A stretch of DNA of 18,088 nucleotides from SHYQ01 sp041674525 (GCA_041674525.1 JBAYVN010000051.1:1-18088), one strand, 5' to 3'. Shown: positions 1 through 6,973, counted from the stretch's first letter. Notes: a model not told the origin generated them from the letters alone. A program made the numbers and translations.

Positions 1-1
1 C

Positions 2-1042
2 GCAGAGCGCCTCCCACCGGTCGTACTCGGGGATGAAGTACGGGAGGCGGATCTTCTTGTACTCCGTGGTGGAGTACAGGATCTGGTAGTCCTCGATGCT
101 GGTCTCCTGCGCGATCGCGGCGGCAGTCTCCTCCACGGTGGCGGTCTTCGCGGCGTGCATCATGGAAAACACGGCGTACGGCCAGTCCGGGTACGTGGGG
201 CGCTGATAGCAGTGCGAGACGCTGCGGTAGCCCGCGACGAAGCGTCCGAACTCCTGGATGCGCTCCGGCGGAACGTGCCACACCACCATGCCGTTCGCGT
301 TGAAGCCCGCGTGGCGGTGGTTGATGATCGCCGCGAAGCGCCGCAGGTGGCCGCTCTCGATCATGCGCTCGCCATGCGCGAGGACCTCCGCGCCCGTCAT
401 GCCCAGCTGCTTCCCGATCTCCGCAAACGGCTCCGCGACGTCGGGCATGTCTTCCTGCGTGGCGCGGATGTACGCGATGTCGGTGGCGTCCACGGGGCGC
501 GCCTTCGCCTTCGAGCGCCGCTCCTCGGTGTACTCCGGCGCGCCGCGCGCGTCCGCGGGGCGGTCGCCGGTCATGTCCAGCGTGACCGCGATCTTGAAGA
601 GGTGCAGCGTGGGCATCGGGCGCGTGGACTCGGCGAGGGTCAGCTCGTGCAGTCGCTGGATCACGGCGTCGAGGTCCGCTCCCGGCGGCATCGCGATCGT
701 GAACCAGATGTTGAAGCTGTGGTTGCGGCGGTAGTTGTGCGACACGCCGGGGTGCGCGTTCAGCACCCGCACCGCGCGCTTCAGGTGCTCCGGCGCCACG
801 CGCATCGCAACCAGCGCCGACGAGTATCCGAGGGCCTTCGTGTCGAAGATCGGGCAAATCTGGCGGATCACCCCCGCCGAGCGCGCCTGCGCGAGGCGCC
901 CCAGCACCTCGTCCTCGCTGACGCCGATCTGCTCGCCCAGCGCCTGGTAGGGGCGCTCCACCAGCGGGTAGTGGTCCTGCATGAGGTCCAGCAGGTGCAG
1001 CGTCGTGGCGTCCAGTTCCGGTCGGGTTGCCGCGGTGGTCAT
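2..1042 (-). CDS. ahbAB: Siroheme decarboxylase, AhbA-AhbB fusion (partial, runs off left edge)
   Basis: Predicted to convert siroheme to 12,18-didecarboxysiroheme, in the siroheme-dependent heme (or heme d1) route; cytoplasmic. The 347 visible residues contain two consecutive Lrp/AsnC-like units. Unit 1 (about 10-150) has a winged helix (ALGEQIGVSEDEVLGRL) and the AhbA-type core HPGVSHNYRRNHSFNIWFT at about 97-115. Unit 2 (about 185-347) repeats the fold (PFAEIGKQLGMTGAEVL) and has the AhbB-type core SHCYQRPTYPDWPYAVFSM. AhbA and AhbB are usually separate, so this is a fusion, as in NirDL-type proteins. The ATG is preceded by GGAGG seven bases upstream and lies in ATGA overlap with the stop of the aldo/keto reductase, so the two are probably translationally coupled. 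The C-terminus is cut by the window edge. A plain Lrp regulator is less likely because both decarboxylase cores are present. Confidence 0.88.
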   Translation of the reverse strand, partial: MTTAATRPELDATTLHLLDLMQDHYPLVERPYQALGEQIGVSEDEVLGRLAQARSAGVIRQICPIFDTKALGYSSALVAMRVAPEHLKRAVRVLNAHPGVSHNYRRNHSFNIWFTIAMPPGADLDAVIQRLHELTLAESTRPMPTLHLFKIAVTLDMTGDRPADARGAPEYTEERRSKAKARPVDATDIAYIRATQEDMPDVAEPFAEIGKQLGMTGAEVLAHGERMIESGHLRRFAAIINHRHAGFNANGMVVWHVPPERIQEFGRFVAGYRSVSHCYQRPTYPDWPYAVFSMMHAAKTATVEETAAAIAQETSIEDYQILYSTTEYKKIRLPYFIPEYDRWEALC

Positions 1043-2073
1043 CGCGCCGCCTCCGGCCGGGAGCCGGCGACCACGGGCTGCGATGGTGCGGTCACCGGCA
1101 GGCCGAAGTTGGCGTCGTACAACTCGACGATGCGCCGCGCCTGCTCATCCGTCAGGTCGCGGACGTTGCTGGCGGCCGTGAACTCCTCGATCTGCTCGAG
1201 GTTGTAGATGTTCGGGAGCGCGGACACCACGTTGGGGCTGTGCAGCACGAAGCGCAGCGCGGCCTGCGCCAGCGTGCACCGCTTCTCGCGCGTCAGGAAC
1301 TCCAGTTGCCTGATCTTCTCCAGGCCCTCGGGCAGCCAGTTCGCGGGACGATGCTGCCGGTGGTCATGCGCGTCGAAGACGGTGTCCTTCGTGTACTTCC
1401 CCTCGAGCATCCCCGAGGAGTGCGGCACGCGCACCACCAGCGACTTGTGCGTGCGCTCGGCGACCTCGATCAGCGCGCGCCCGGGGTCGATCTCCAGGGC
1501 GTTGTAGATCATCTGCACGCCGTCGATCGGGAGCTGCTCCATCGAGTAGCGGCCCTCTTCCTCCCAACCGATGGCCGGGCCGAGGGCGACCCCCACGGAG
1601 CGCACCTTGCCCGCCGCGCGCGCCCGCTCGACGAACGTCCAGATCTCGTCGCGCTGCAGCATGGCCATGCGCGGGTTGTGGATCTGGTAGAAGTCGATGC
1701 GATCCGTCCCCAGCCGTTCCAGGGACGCGTCCAGCGACGCTTCCAGGAACGCGAGGTCCCAGCGGTGGGGCGCCTCGCGGTGCCCGGCGTCCTTCAGATC
1801 GCGGGCCTTCCAGTCGTACCCGAACTTCGCGCCAATGGTGATGCGGTCGCGCAGCGCCCCGGGGAACGCGTGTCGCAGGACCGTCTCGCCGCGCCCCTGC
1901 CCGTAGGTATCCGCGGTGTCGAAGAAGGTGATGCCGCGGTCGAAGGCCGCGTGCATCAGGCTGGATGCTTGCTCGTCCGTGTAGTCGCCCCACCACCCCG
2001 CCGAGACGGTCCACACGCCGAAGCCGATTTCAGAAACCTCGACCCCGGTGTCGCCGATCTTCCGGTAGCGCAT
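1039..2073 (-). CDS. Aldo/keto reductase family oxidoreductase
   Basis: A 344-residue NAD(P)H-dependent oxidoreductase of the AKR superfamily; substrate unknown. The TIM-barrel start LGFG-like region (SEIGFGVW, about 15-21) is followed by the catalytic tetrad: Asp52 and Tyr57 in FFDTADTYGQG, Lys83 in GAKFGYD, His132 in DFYQIHNP. The C-terminal region ALRFVLHSPNVVSALPNIYNLEQIEE matches the cofactor-binding end of the family. The ATG at 2073 is chosen because AGGGGG lies about five bases upstream and the protein then begins MRYRKIGDTGVEVSEIG, the usual AKR start; the open frame extends upstream to 2235 without AKR similarity. The stop overlaps the ahbAB start by ATGA, so a role linked to tetrapyrrole metabolism is possible, but that is inference from position only. 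Confidence 0.9.
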   Translation of the reverse strand: MRYRKIGDTGVEVSEIGFGVWTVSAGWWGDYTDEQASSLMHAAFDRGITFFDTADTYGQGRGETVLRHAFPGALRDRITIGAKFGYDWKARDLKDAGHREAPHRWDLAFLEASLDASLERLGTDRIDFYQIHNPRMAMLQRDEIWTFVERARAAGKVRSVGVALGPAIGWEEEGRYSMEQLPIDGVQMIYNALEIDPGRALIEVAERTHKSLVVRVPHSSGMLEGKYTKDTVFDAHDHRQHRPANWLPEGLEKIRQLEFLTREKRCTLAQAALRFVLHSPNVVSALPNIYNLEQIEEFTAASNVRDLTDEQARRIVELYDANFGLPVTAPSQPVVAGSRPEAAR

Positions 2074-2274
2074 GTATCCCCCTGCTGCGGAGCTCGTGGT
2101 GCGGGCCTCACACACGGTCCGAGGGATTCGCGTGACCGGCAACGTATGAATTGGGCGGGATGGTCCGTTTTCGGGAGGTTTCTCGAAGGGGGAACCTGAA
2201 TCTTGCCTTAAGCGGGTGGGAGATTTGGTGCTCACCTGAGTTACAACAGTCGCCGGCCCGCGAGCCCGCTGCCG

Positions 2275-2449
2275 CTACAGCCCCCGCCTCACCGCCGCCG
2301 AGCCGAACCGCGAGCGGATGCCGTCCAGGGCGCGGTCCAGGCCCTCCTCGCGACAGGACGCCGGCGGGGCCGGCCGGCGAGGTGTCGAAGAACGTGATGC
2401 CACGGTCAAGGGCCGTGCGCATCAGGCGGGCAGCATCCTCGTCCGAGTA
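2275..2449 (-). pseudogene. Chimeric remnant: aldo/keto reductase piece joined to a DinB C-terminal tail
   Basis: Read on the minus strand, 2449-2381 encodes YSDEDAARLMRTALDRGIT followed by FFDT. This matches YTDEQASSLMHAAFDRGIT-FFDT of the intact reductase next door (residues 31-53), at roughly 80 percent nucleotide identity by eye. It runs straight into TSPAGPAGVLSR and then, after a one-base frameshift, EEGLDRALDGIRSRFGS plus AAVRRGL and a stop at 2275-2277. That second part matches the last 24 residues of the intact DinB at 7004 (EELDRTIDGLRARFGS, VVKRGM). No other part of either gene is seen. The join falls at TTCTTCGAC, a string shared by the AKR FFDT codons and the DinB clamp-motif DFFD codons, which suggests microhomology recombination. 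Confidence 0.75.
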
Positions 2450-2467
2450 CCGGACTACTTGTTGGGA

Positions 2468-2504
2468 GCTGACCTCCTGTGCTCGGAGGTCAGCGGAGGT
2501 CACT
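2468..2504. repeat. Inverted plus tandem repeats of GGAGGTCA type
   Basis: GCTGACCTCC (2468-2477) and GGAGGTCAGC (2485-2494) are perfect 10-base inverted arms with a 7-base loop. A near copy, GGAGGTCACT, follows in tandem at 2495-2504. The unit therefore occurs once inverted and twice direct. The run lacks a T-tract, so protein binding is more likely than termination. Confidence 0.7.
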
Positions 2505-2543
2505 GGAGGGGCTGCAGGGCGTTCTCCTCCGCTGTCGACGACG

Positions 2544-2555
2544 TTCGGCTAAGGG
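2544..2555 (+). repeat. Left copy of 12-base inverted pair TTCGGCTAAGGG
   Basis: TTCGGCTAAGGG here reappears in inverted orientation (CCCTTAGCCGAA) at 6962-6973, over the integrase stop codon. The two copies lie near opposite ends of the island. It may be an arm-type recombinase site or chance. Confidence 0.4.
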
Positions 2556-2574
2556 GGGAACTCTGTGAACCGGG

Positions 2575-2593
2575 GCGCCGTGCTGGACGGCGC
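2575..2593. repeat. Short hairpin in island left end
   Basis: GCGCCGT (2575-2581) and ACGGCGC (2587-2593) form a 7-bp stem with a GCTGG loop. It lies downstream of the minus-strand island genes, so it could help end their transcript, but there is no T-run on either side. Confidence 0.4.
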
Positions 2594-2785
2594 TAGTGTC
2601 CCCAGTACCGGGCCCAGGCACCGTCTGGAGGTCTCCGAACTAGGCTCAGCTGGCCGGAACCCCGCACCTTCCAGCGAGCGGTGATGGAGGGGAGACGAAT
2701 TCGAACCGGTTGCATCGGCAGCCCAGGAGCAGGTTCATGCGCCGTGCGCGACTACTTGGACCACCAACTGCGAGACGCCACCAGA

Positions 2786-2805
2786 GGTGGTCAGTGGTGG
2801 TCAGT
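2786..2805. repeat. Tandem 10-base repeat GGTGGTCAGT x2
   Basis: GGTGGTCAGT occurs twice back to back (2786-2795, 2796-2805), and a partial third unit, GGTGATG, follows. The unit resembles GGAGGTCA(GC/CT) of the 2468-2504 cluster, giving a shared core GGWGGTCA with 10-base, one-helical-turn periodicity. It lies 16 bases beyond the stop of the 183-residue gene. Confidence 0.6.
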
Positions 2806-2821
2806 GGTGATGTCCCGCGGG

Positions 2822-3373
2822 CTACCAGCTGAATCTAGGGTCCTCGGGCAACGTCCCCACCAAGATCGCCATGAGTTCCGGGTCGGCATCGAGTTGCCCC
2901 ATGCCCTCCAGTTCAGGAGCCAAGCCTTCCTGCACGGACAGCAGGAGCCGGCGGGTCTCCCGGAGCACGGAAGCGATCGCCGCCAGGGGCCGGGAGCGGC
3001 CATCGACCAGGCCCGCTGCCCGCTTGCGGAACTCGTCGAAGGCCAGCAACTGTTGCCAGAGCGCTCGGGTGCGATCCAACCAGGCGTCGATCGCCTCGTT
3101 TGTGGTCGGCTGGCTCCATGAGACGGCGGCGGCGAGGAGGTGGTTCTGCACATGCAGGAACAGCATCTCGGCGAGCACCTCGTGTCGTGCCACAGACGCG
3201 ATCGTCAGGCTCGCCCTCCGGAATGCCCCGCGTTGCCCGGGCGGGACCGTCTGCACCAGCCGCTCCGCCTGCCGATTGTCGTCGCCGAGTGCATCCCAAT
3301 ACCTGACCGCGCGGGTAATGGGATCGAGCCGGCCCATCACCTTCTCCGCTCGCCGGATCCGCGCGCCGTTCAT
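2822..3373 (-). CDS. Hypothetical helical protein of accessory island
   Basis: A 183-residue protein I do not recognise. It is almost entirely predicted helical by eye, with many Arg/Glu/Leu heptad-like stretches (for example RHEVLAEMLFLHVQNHLLAAAVSW and ALWQQLLAFDEFRKRAAGLVDG), no Cys cluster, no signal peptide and no membrane segment. It ends in the acidic, Pro-rich LPEDPRFSW. Its ATG overlaps the stop of the upstream 127-residue zinc-knuckle gene by ATGA, so it is the last gene of a coupled trio with the ParB-methyltransferase. Position suggests a partner of that enzyme or of an island packaging or regulatory step; there is no direct evidence. Codon use is GC-rich like its neighbours, so I take it as a real gene. 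Confidence 0.7.
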   Translation of the reverse strand: MNGARIRRAEKVMGRLDPITRAVRYWDALGDDNRQAERLVQTVPPGQRGAFRRASLTIASVARHEVLAEMLFLHVQNHLLAAAVSWSQPTTNEAIDAWLDRTRALWQQLLAFDEFRKRAAGLVDGRSRPLAAIASVLRETRRLLLSVQEGLAPELEGMGQLDADPELMAILVGTLPEDPRFSW

Positions 3374-3753
3374 GCCGTGCCGCCGTTCTCCCTTGGCCTG
3401 CTCTCTTCCAGTGCCCGCAGACGGTCATCGAGGCTCGTCACTTCCAGTAGCCGGATCGCCGTGCCCGAGATCTGTACCAGCGTTCGCACCCGCGCCACCG
3501 AGTTCTCCAGCCCTAACGCGTCGAACGCTGCGATATCGAGCAGCCGCAGGATCTCTTCGGGCGACCCGAGGCCGCTCAGGTCATAGGTCTGCGCCAGCGT
3601 CGTCTCACGGCGCCGCCGTAGCCCGCCCAACCGCCGAGCCTCCGCGACGGCCTCGGCCATCTCCGGGTCGTGCATGCGACAGAACGGCCGGCCCCGGAGG
3701 GCAGCCGCCCGGCACGCCCGCCCCCTTGCGTTCAGGGCGATGCAGGTCCCCAT
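3370..3753 (-). CDS. Small Cys/His zinc-knuckle protein of accessory island
   Basis: About 127 residues. The N-terminus has the spaced ligands Cys4, Cys14, Cys25 and His28 (MGTCIALNARGRACRAAALR, then GRPFCRMHDPEM). This C-x9-C-x10-C-x2-H pattern with a G-R-x-C and F-C-x-x-H frame is typical of small zinc-binding proteins common in phages and mobile elements. The rest is a basic helix (AEARRLGGLRRRRET) and a leucine-rich C-terminal region (SPEEILRLLDIAAFDALGLE, then ARVRTLVQISGTAIRLLEVT) that could dimerise. GTG at 3756 and ATG at 3753 are adjacent possible starts behind AGGGAGGGGG; I use the ATG. The start abuts the methyltransferase stop and the end overlaps the next gene by four bases, so all three are likely co-translated. 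Function unknown; DNA or RNA binding is plausible. Confidence 0.75.
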   Translation of the reverse strand: MGTCIALNARGRACRAAALRGRPFCRMHDPEMAEAVAEARRLGGLRRRRETTLAQTYDLSGLGSPEEILRLLDIAAFDALGLENSVARVRTLVQISGTAIRLLEVTSLDDRLRALEESRPRENGGTA

Positions 3754-4982
3754 CACGCCCCCTCCCTAGTCGCGGCTCGACCGGTGAATGCCTCCCAGCG
3801 CGCCACGGCCACGTCCACGTGGCGTCGGTCTAGCTCCACGGCACGGCAGCGCCGCCCCGTGCGCTCGGCGGCGATGAGCGTGGTCCCCGAACCGAGGAAC
3901 AGGTCGAGCACCGTGCTGCCCGGCTCCGAGGAGTTCTCGATCGCCCGCTCCACCAGCTCGATCGGTTTCATCGTGGGGTGGAGCGGGGACGCCGACGGCT
4001 TCGCGATCGGCCAGACGTCATGCTGGTCCCGCCCGCCCAGCCAGCGGTGCTTCACGCCCTCGCGCCAGCCGTACCAGATCGGCTCGTAGCGGCGCTGGTA
4101 ATCCGCCCGGCCGAGCGTGGGCTGCTGCTTGTCCCAGATGATTGTGTCCGACCAGTGAGCGCCAGCCTGGGCGAGCACGGCGGAGAGCGTCCCCCACTCC
4201 TTCGTCGCCATGCAGACGTAGATGGCCCCGTCCACGTTCCGCAGCAGGTTGGTGGCCCATCCCTCGCAGAATGTTCTCCACTCCTCGGGCTGCATCGCGT
4301 CGTTGAGGATCGGCCGGCGGTGTCCGTCCCGCTGCTGTCCGCCGTGGTTCCCGTAGTCGACGTTGTACGGCGGGTCCGTGAACGCCATCGCTGCCGGCTC
4401 GCCGGTCAGCAGCCGGGAGACGACCTCCCGATCGATGCTGTCGCCGCAGAGCACGCGGTGATCGCCCATTAGCCAGAGATCACCGGGCTGGGTTCGGGTG
4501 ACCGTCGTCGCCTCGAGCGCAGCGTCGAGATCGAACGTCTCGATCCGCTCGCGGCGCTCGCGGGCGTCCAGGTTGCGGATGAGTCGGGTGCTCTCGTCCT
4601 CGTCGAAGCCCGACAGGGTCAGGTCCAGCTCCGTGTGCTCGTTCAGTTCCTGGAGGAGACGTCCGAGCAGCTCCTGGTCCCACTCGCCGGTAATCCGGTT
4701 CATGGCGAGCCCGATCACCCGCGCCTCGGCCGGGCCCACGTCCAAGAGGATCACCGGGACCGTCTTCAGGCCGAGGCGGCGCCCCACCACGAGACACTGG
4801 TGCCCGTCGATGACGACGCGGTCACCCTTCCGAACGAGGATCGGCCGCACGAAGCCGCGCGCGCGGATGCTCCGCGTGAGCGCCTCGATCTCCCGGTCGT
4901 TCATCCGGCGAGGGTGTGCCGGATCCGGCCTGAGTTCGTCTATCTCCAGCTCAACCACGGCGAGTCGATCTTCAGCGCTCAC
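3753..4982 (-). CDS. ParB-like domain fused to DNA methyltransferase
   Basis: A 409-residue fusion of the kind found in phages and integrative elements. The N-terminal ParB/sulfiredoxin-like domain (about 5-90) reads ELEIDELRPDPAHPRRMN, IEALTRSIRARGFVRPILVR and VIDGHQCLVVGRRLG. The C-terminal Ado-Met methyltransferase begins at GDLWLMGDHRVLCGDS and has TDPPYNVDYG (catalytic motif, about 202-211), then HPTMKP (335-340), then LFLGSGTT (Ado-Met motif, 361-368). This permuted order is the beta class, and DPPY suggests N6-adenine rather than N4-cytosine. No target-recognition or endonuclease domain is evident. The ParB part has HQCLV where H-x-R-L is usual. I prefer GTG at 4982, with GGAGG five bases upstream; an ATG at 4994 would add four residues and the open frame reaches 5042. 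No cognate restriction gene lies nearby, so it appears to be an orphan enzyme. Confidence 0.88.
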   Translation of the reverse strand: MSAEDRLAVVELEIDELRPDPAHPRRMNDREIEALTRSIRARGFVRPILVRKGDRVVIDGHQCLVVGRRLGLKTVPVILLDVGPAEARVIGLAMNRITGEWDQELLGRLLQELNEHTELDLTLSGFDEDESTRLIRNLDARERRERIETFDLDAALEATTVTRTQPGDLWLMGDHRVLCGDSIDREVVSRLLTGEPAAMAFTDPPYNVDYGNHGGQQRDGHRRPILNDAMQPEEWRTFCEGWATNLLRNVDGAIYVCMATKEWGTLSAVLAQAGAHWSDTIIWDKQQPTLGRADYQRRYEPIWYGWREGVKHRWLGGRDQHDVWPIAKPSASPLHPTMKPIELVERAIENSSEPGSTVLDLFLGSGTTLIAAERTGRRCRAVELDRRHVDVAVARWEAFTGRAATREGA

Positions 4983-5059
4983 GGGCACCTCCATCCGGCA
5001 GGTTGCCGGTAGACAGAGGATCGCAGGACGGGCCGGAAACAAAGACGAAGGATAGGACG

Positions 5060-5096
5060 AAGAAAACCCTCGCCGGGTTTATTTCGCCGGGCGAGG
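5060..5096 (-). terminator. Rho-independent terminator after zinc-ribbon/HTH gene
   Basis: On the minus strand, CCTCGCC(C)GG pairs with CCGGCGAGG (arms 5087-5096 and 5068-5076), a 9-bp stem with one bulge, followed by GTTTTCTT. The stop codon of the zinc-ribbon gene (5079-5081) lies in the loop. It would separate that gene from the methyltransferase operon, which then needs its own promoter in 4983-5060. Confidence 0.65.
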
Positions 5097-5540
5097 CGCC
5101 TCGTTTTCGGGGCGCTGCCGGAGGTACCCCCGCTTGCGGTAGGTCTGGACCGTCCGCTCGCTCTTGCCGAGTGCGTCGGCGAGGTCCTTGTCGGCCGGGT
5201 ACCGGCCCTGCTCCGCAAACAACTCGTCGAATACCTCGCGGATGTGGTCAGGAGAAATGCTCGGCCGGCGAGGTCGCCCGGCAGCGCTGCGAGGCCTCGT
5301 CGGATGTTCGGGTACGGCCGGTCGTCGCACACTCAACTGGCGCATCGCAGCCGCCACTGCCGGGCCGGCGGACTGCATCCAGTCAGGGCAGGTTGGCGTT
5401 GGGCAGCGCCACCAACCCGGAAGAGGGCGGTATCGCCACACCGTCCCGCAGGCGCGGCATCGATAGCGGACCCCGGCCTCGACCTCGTCGATGCTGAGCA
5501 TGTGAAGGTTGGCCGCAATGACGTCCTGATCGCTCACCAT
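5079..5540 (-). CDS. Zinc-ribbon and helix-turn-helix protein
   Basis: A 153-residue protein, probably a small DNA-binding regulator of the island. Cys28-x2-Cys31 (YRCRACGTVW) and Cys46-x4-Cys51 (WWRCPTPTCPDW) form a zinc-ribbon-like pair. A basic linker (about 70-93) follows, then a region ISPDHIREVFDELFAEQGRY and ADKDLADALGKSERTVQTYR (about 96-135) that reads as a helix-turn-helix with recognition helix SERTVQTYRKRG. ATG at 5540 has GGAGG seven bases upstream. It is divergent from the integrase, with 285 bases between the two starts, so it could control both directions. No family name is recognised with certainty. Confidence 0.75.
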   Translation of the reverse strand: MVSDQDVIAANLHMLSIDEVEAGVRYRCRACGTVWRYRPLPGWWRCPTPTCPDWMQSAGPAVAAAMRQLSVRRPAVPEHPTRPRSAAGRPRRPSISPDHIREVFDELFAEQGRYPADKDLADALGKSERTVQTYRKRGYLRQRPENEAPRPAK

Positions 5541-5825
5541 GTGGGAGCCTCCGCCTTCGAGGGCGAGTATCCCACGCAGCCCGACCTTGGAGCAGAGGTA
5601 TCGGCGACCCCAGGCGGCGTCAACAGCGGATCGTCAATTCGTCGTCGCCGGCAGCGGCACCTAGCGATCGGCGGCGAAGGGGGGGCCGGCTGTACGGAGG
5701 GGTTCATACGGTGATATACGCTGTGGCTGCGTCCGCAATCAACCGAGATTCGAATGGTCTCGCGGTGAGGCGCGAGACTTGCTTTCCTCCTCCAGTTGAG
5801 CGTCCATCCGACCGGGGAGGTACGC
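5541..5825. promoter_or_regulatory. Divergent control region between HTH gene and integrase
   Basis: This 285-base interval must hold promoters for the minus-strand zinc-ribbon/HTH gene and the plus-strand integrase. It is locally more AT-rich around 5706-5722 (TACGGTGATATACG), where a -10 box in either direction is possible but I see no convincing -35. A perfect inverted repeat lies at 5757-5778. No gene is supported here. Confidence 0.4.
5757..5778. repeat. Perfect inverted repeat upstream of integrase
   Basis: GTCTCGC (5757-5763) and GCGAGAC (5772-5778) are perfect 7-base arms around an 8-base loop, ending 47 bases before the integrase ATG. Position and symmetry fit an operator for the divergent regulator or an excision-factor site. 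There is no T-run, so it is not a clear terminator. Confidence 0.5.
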
Positions 5826-6968
5826 ATGACGAGGCGAAAGCCAGGCGAAGGCTCAATTCGACAACGCACCGACGGCCGATGGGAGGCGCTCCTTTCATTG
5901 GGAAGCGTGGACGGTCGAAGGCAACGTCTTTCCTTCGTTCACCGCGACTACTCCGAAGTCGAGCGACGGCTAAATGAAGCGCGAGAGGCGCGCGCTGGAG
6001 GCGGCCTCGACGCAAGTCCCGACTTGACGGTTGGCGACCTCCTACGACAGTGGCTTGATCGAGCCCGTCGCAAGGTTCGTCCGAATACCTATCGTGGATA
6101 CGAACAAGTCGTGAGGACCTGTCTGGTACCTGAGCTCGGGCATTTGAGGCTGACCGATCTGTCACCACAGCAGGTTGAGGCGCTGCTGAACCGAGAGCAC
6201 CAGCGCGGACTCTCAGCGCTTACAGTTCGACAACACCGCAATGTGCTCAGCGCGGCGCTGAATCTGGCGCTCCGCTGGGGTCTCATTGCTCGAAATGCCG
6301 CGTCGCTCGCCGACCCGCCTCCGCTCAACCGTCGCGAGGTCACACCCGTTGGCCCTGAGGAAGCACGGCGAGTTCTGGAAGCCATTAGAGGCCACCGTCA
6401 CGAGGCATTGTACGCAATCAGCTTGACGGTGGGACTACGGCAGTCCGAGGGGCTAGGCCTTCGCTGGTCGGACGTGGATGTAGAGGGCAGGTCACTCGCG
6501 ATTCGCCAAACGTTGCATCGGGTGGGCGGAAAGTACGTGGTCCTCGAGCCGAAGACGAAGCGGAGCGCACGTTCGGTCGACCTCCCCGATCCGATTTGGG
6601 AGTTGCTCAAGGCCCACCGAGAGCGGCAGGACGCGGAAAGGGAGGCGGCGGAATCGCACTGGGTCGGCGATGCGTGGGGAGGCCTGGTATTCGCATCTCG
6701 GCTCGGTGCGCCGCTTCACGGGCGGGTCGTGGCTGTGGGTCTAAAGCGCCGCCTGAGACGAGCCGGCTTGCCCCCCATGCGTTTTCACGACCTACGCCAT
6801 GCCGCTGCGACCTTGATGCTCGCGCTCGGTATCCCGTTGCTCGAGGTAAGCCGAGTGCTCGGTCACTCTCAAACCAGCACTACTCTAGACATCTACAGCC
6901 ACGCTACTCCGAGAATGCGGACGGACGCACGGGAGCGCCTGACCGCCGCTTTTTCCGCGATCCCTTAG
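5826..6968 (+). CDS. int: Tyrosine recombinase / phage-type integrase
   Basis: A 380-residue site-specific recombinase, presumably the enzyme that inserts and excises this island. Domains in order: an AP2-like arm-binding N-terminus (GEGSIRQRTDGRWEALLSLG, about 7-40), a SAM-like core-binding domain (LTVGDLLRQWLDRARRKVRP to about 160) and a catalytic domain with Arg205 (TVGLRQSEGLGLRW), Lys245 (PKTKRSAR), His321 and Arg324 (RFHDLRHAAATLM), His347 (VLGHSQ) and the nucleophile Tyr357 (TTLDIYSHATP). The set is complete, so the enzyme looks active. ATG at 5826 is chosen for GGGGAGG five bases upstream; the frame is open to 5796. By eye its GC content and codon choice are lower in GC than the flanking chromosomal genes, consistent with transfer. 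It ends 35 bases from the dinB stop, the place where an attachment site would be expected. Confidence 0.95.
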   Translation: MTRRKPGEGSIRQRTDGRWEALLSLGSVDGRRQRLSFVHRDYSEVERRLNEAREARAGGGLDASPDLTVGDLLRQWLDRARRKVRPNTYRGYEQVVRTCLVPELGHLRLTDLSPQQVEALLNREHQRGLSALTVRQHRNVLSAALNLALRWGLIARNAASLADPPPLNRREVTPVGPEEARRVLEAIRGHRHEALYAISLTVGLRQSEGLGLRWSDVDVEGRSLAIRQTLHRVGGKYVVLEPKTKRSARSVDLPDPIWELLKAHRERQDAEREAAESHWVGDAWGGLVFASRLGAPLHGRVVAVGLKRRLRRAGLPPMRFHDLRHAAATLMLALGIPLLEVSRVLGHSQTSTTLDIYSHATPRMRTDARERLTAAFSAIP

Positions 6969-6973
6969 CCGAA
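6962..6973 (-). repeat. Right copy of 12-base inverted pair
   Basis: CCCTTAGCCGAA here is the reverse complement of TTCGGCTAAGGG at 2544-2555. It covers the integrase TAG stop (6966-6968). Confidence 0.4.

Larger units (their letters stand above)
2450..2821. other. Non-coding left end of the accessory island
   Basis: This 372-base stretch between the chimeric remnant and the first island gene holds no protein I recognise; the open frames across it look like chance reading of GC-rich DNA. It contains an inverted repeat with tandem 10-base repeats (2468-2504), a hairpin (2575-2593), a second tandem 10-base repeat (2786-2805), one half of a 12-base inverted pair (2544-2555), and a string at 2687-2710 that recalls the 3' part of a tRNA on the minus strand but does not fold as one. 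It probably carries recombinase or regulator binding sites of the island; that is inference. Confidence 0.5.

Noticed and set aside
155..1207. Long plus-strand reading frame opposite the siroheme decarboxylase
   Set aside because: It is Arg/Ala/Val-rich shadow coding opposite a clearly conserved protein, and it matches no family I know.
2687..2760. A tRNA gene on the minus strand
   Set aside because: Only a T-loop-like string is present. The T-stem has mismatches, the loop is one base too long, and no matching 5' acceptor or anticodon arm occurs upstream.
4995..5009. Operator palindrome CCGGCA-GGT-TGCCGG ahead of the methyltransferase gene
   Set aside because: The arms are only six bases in GC-rich DNA, so it is not distinguishable from chance on its own.
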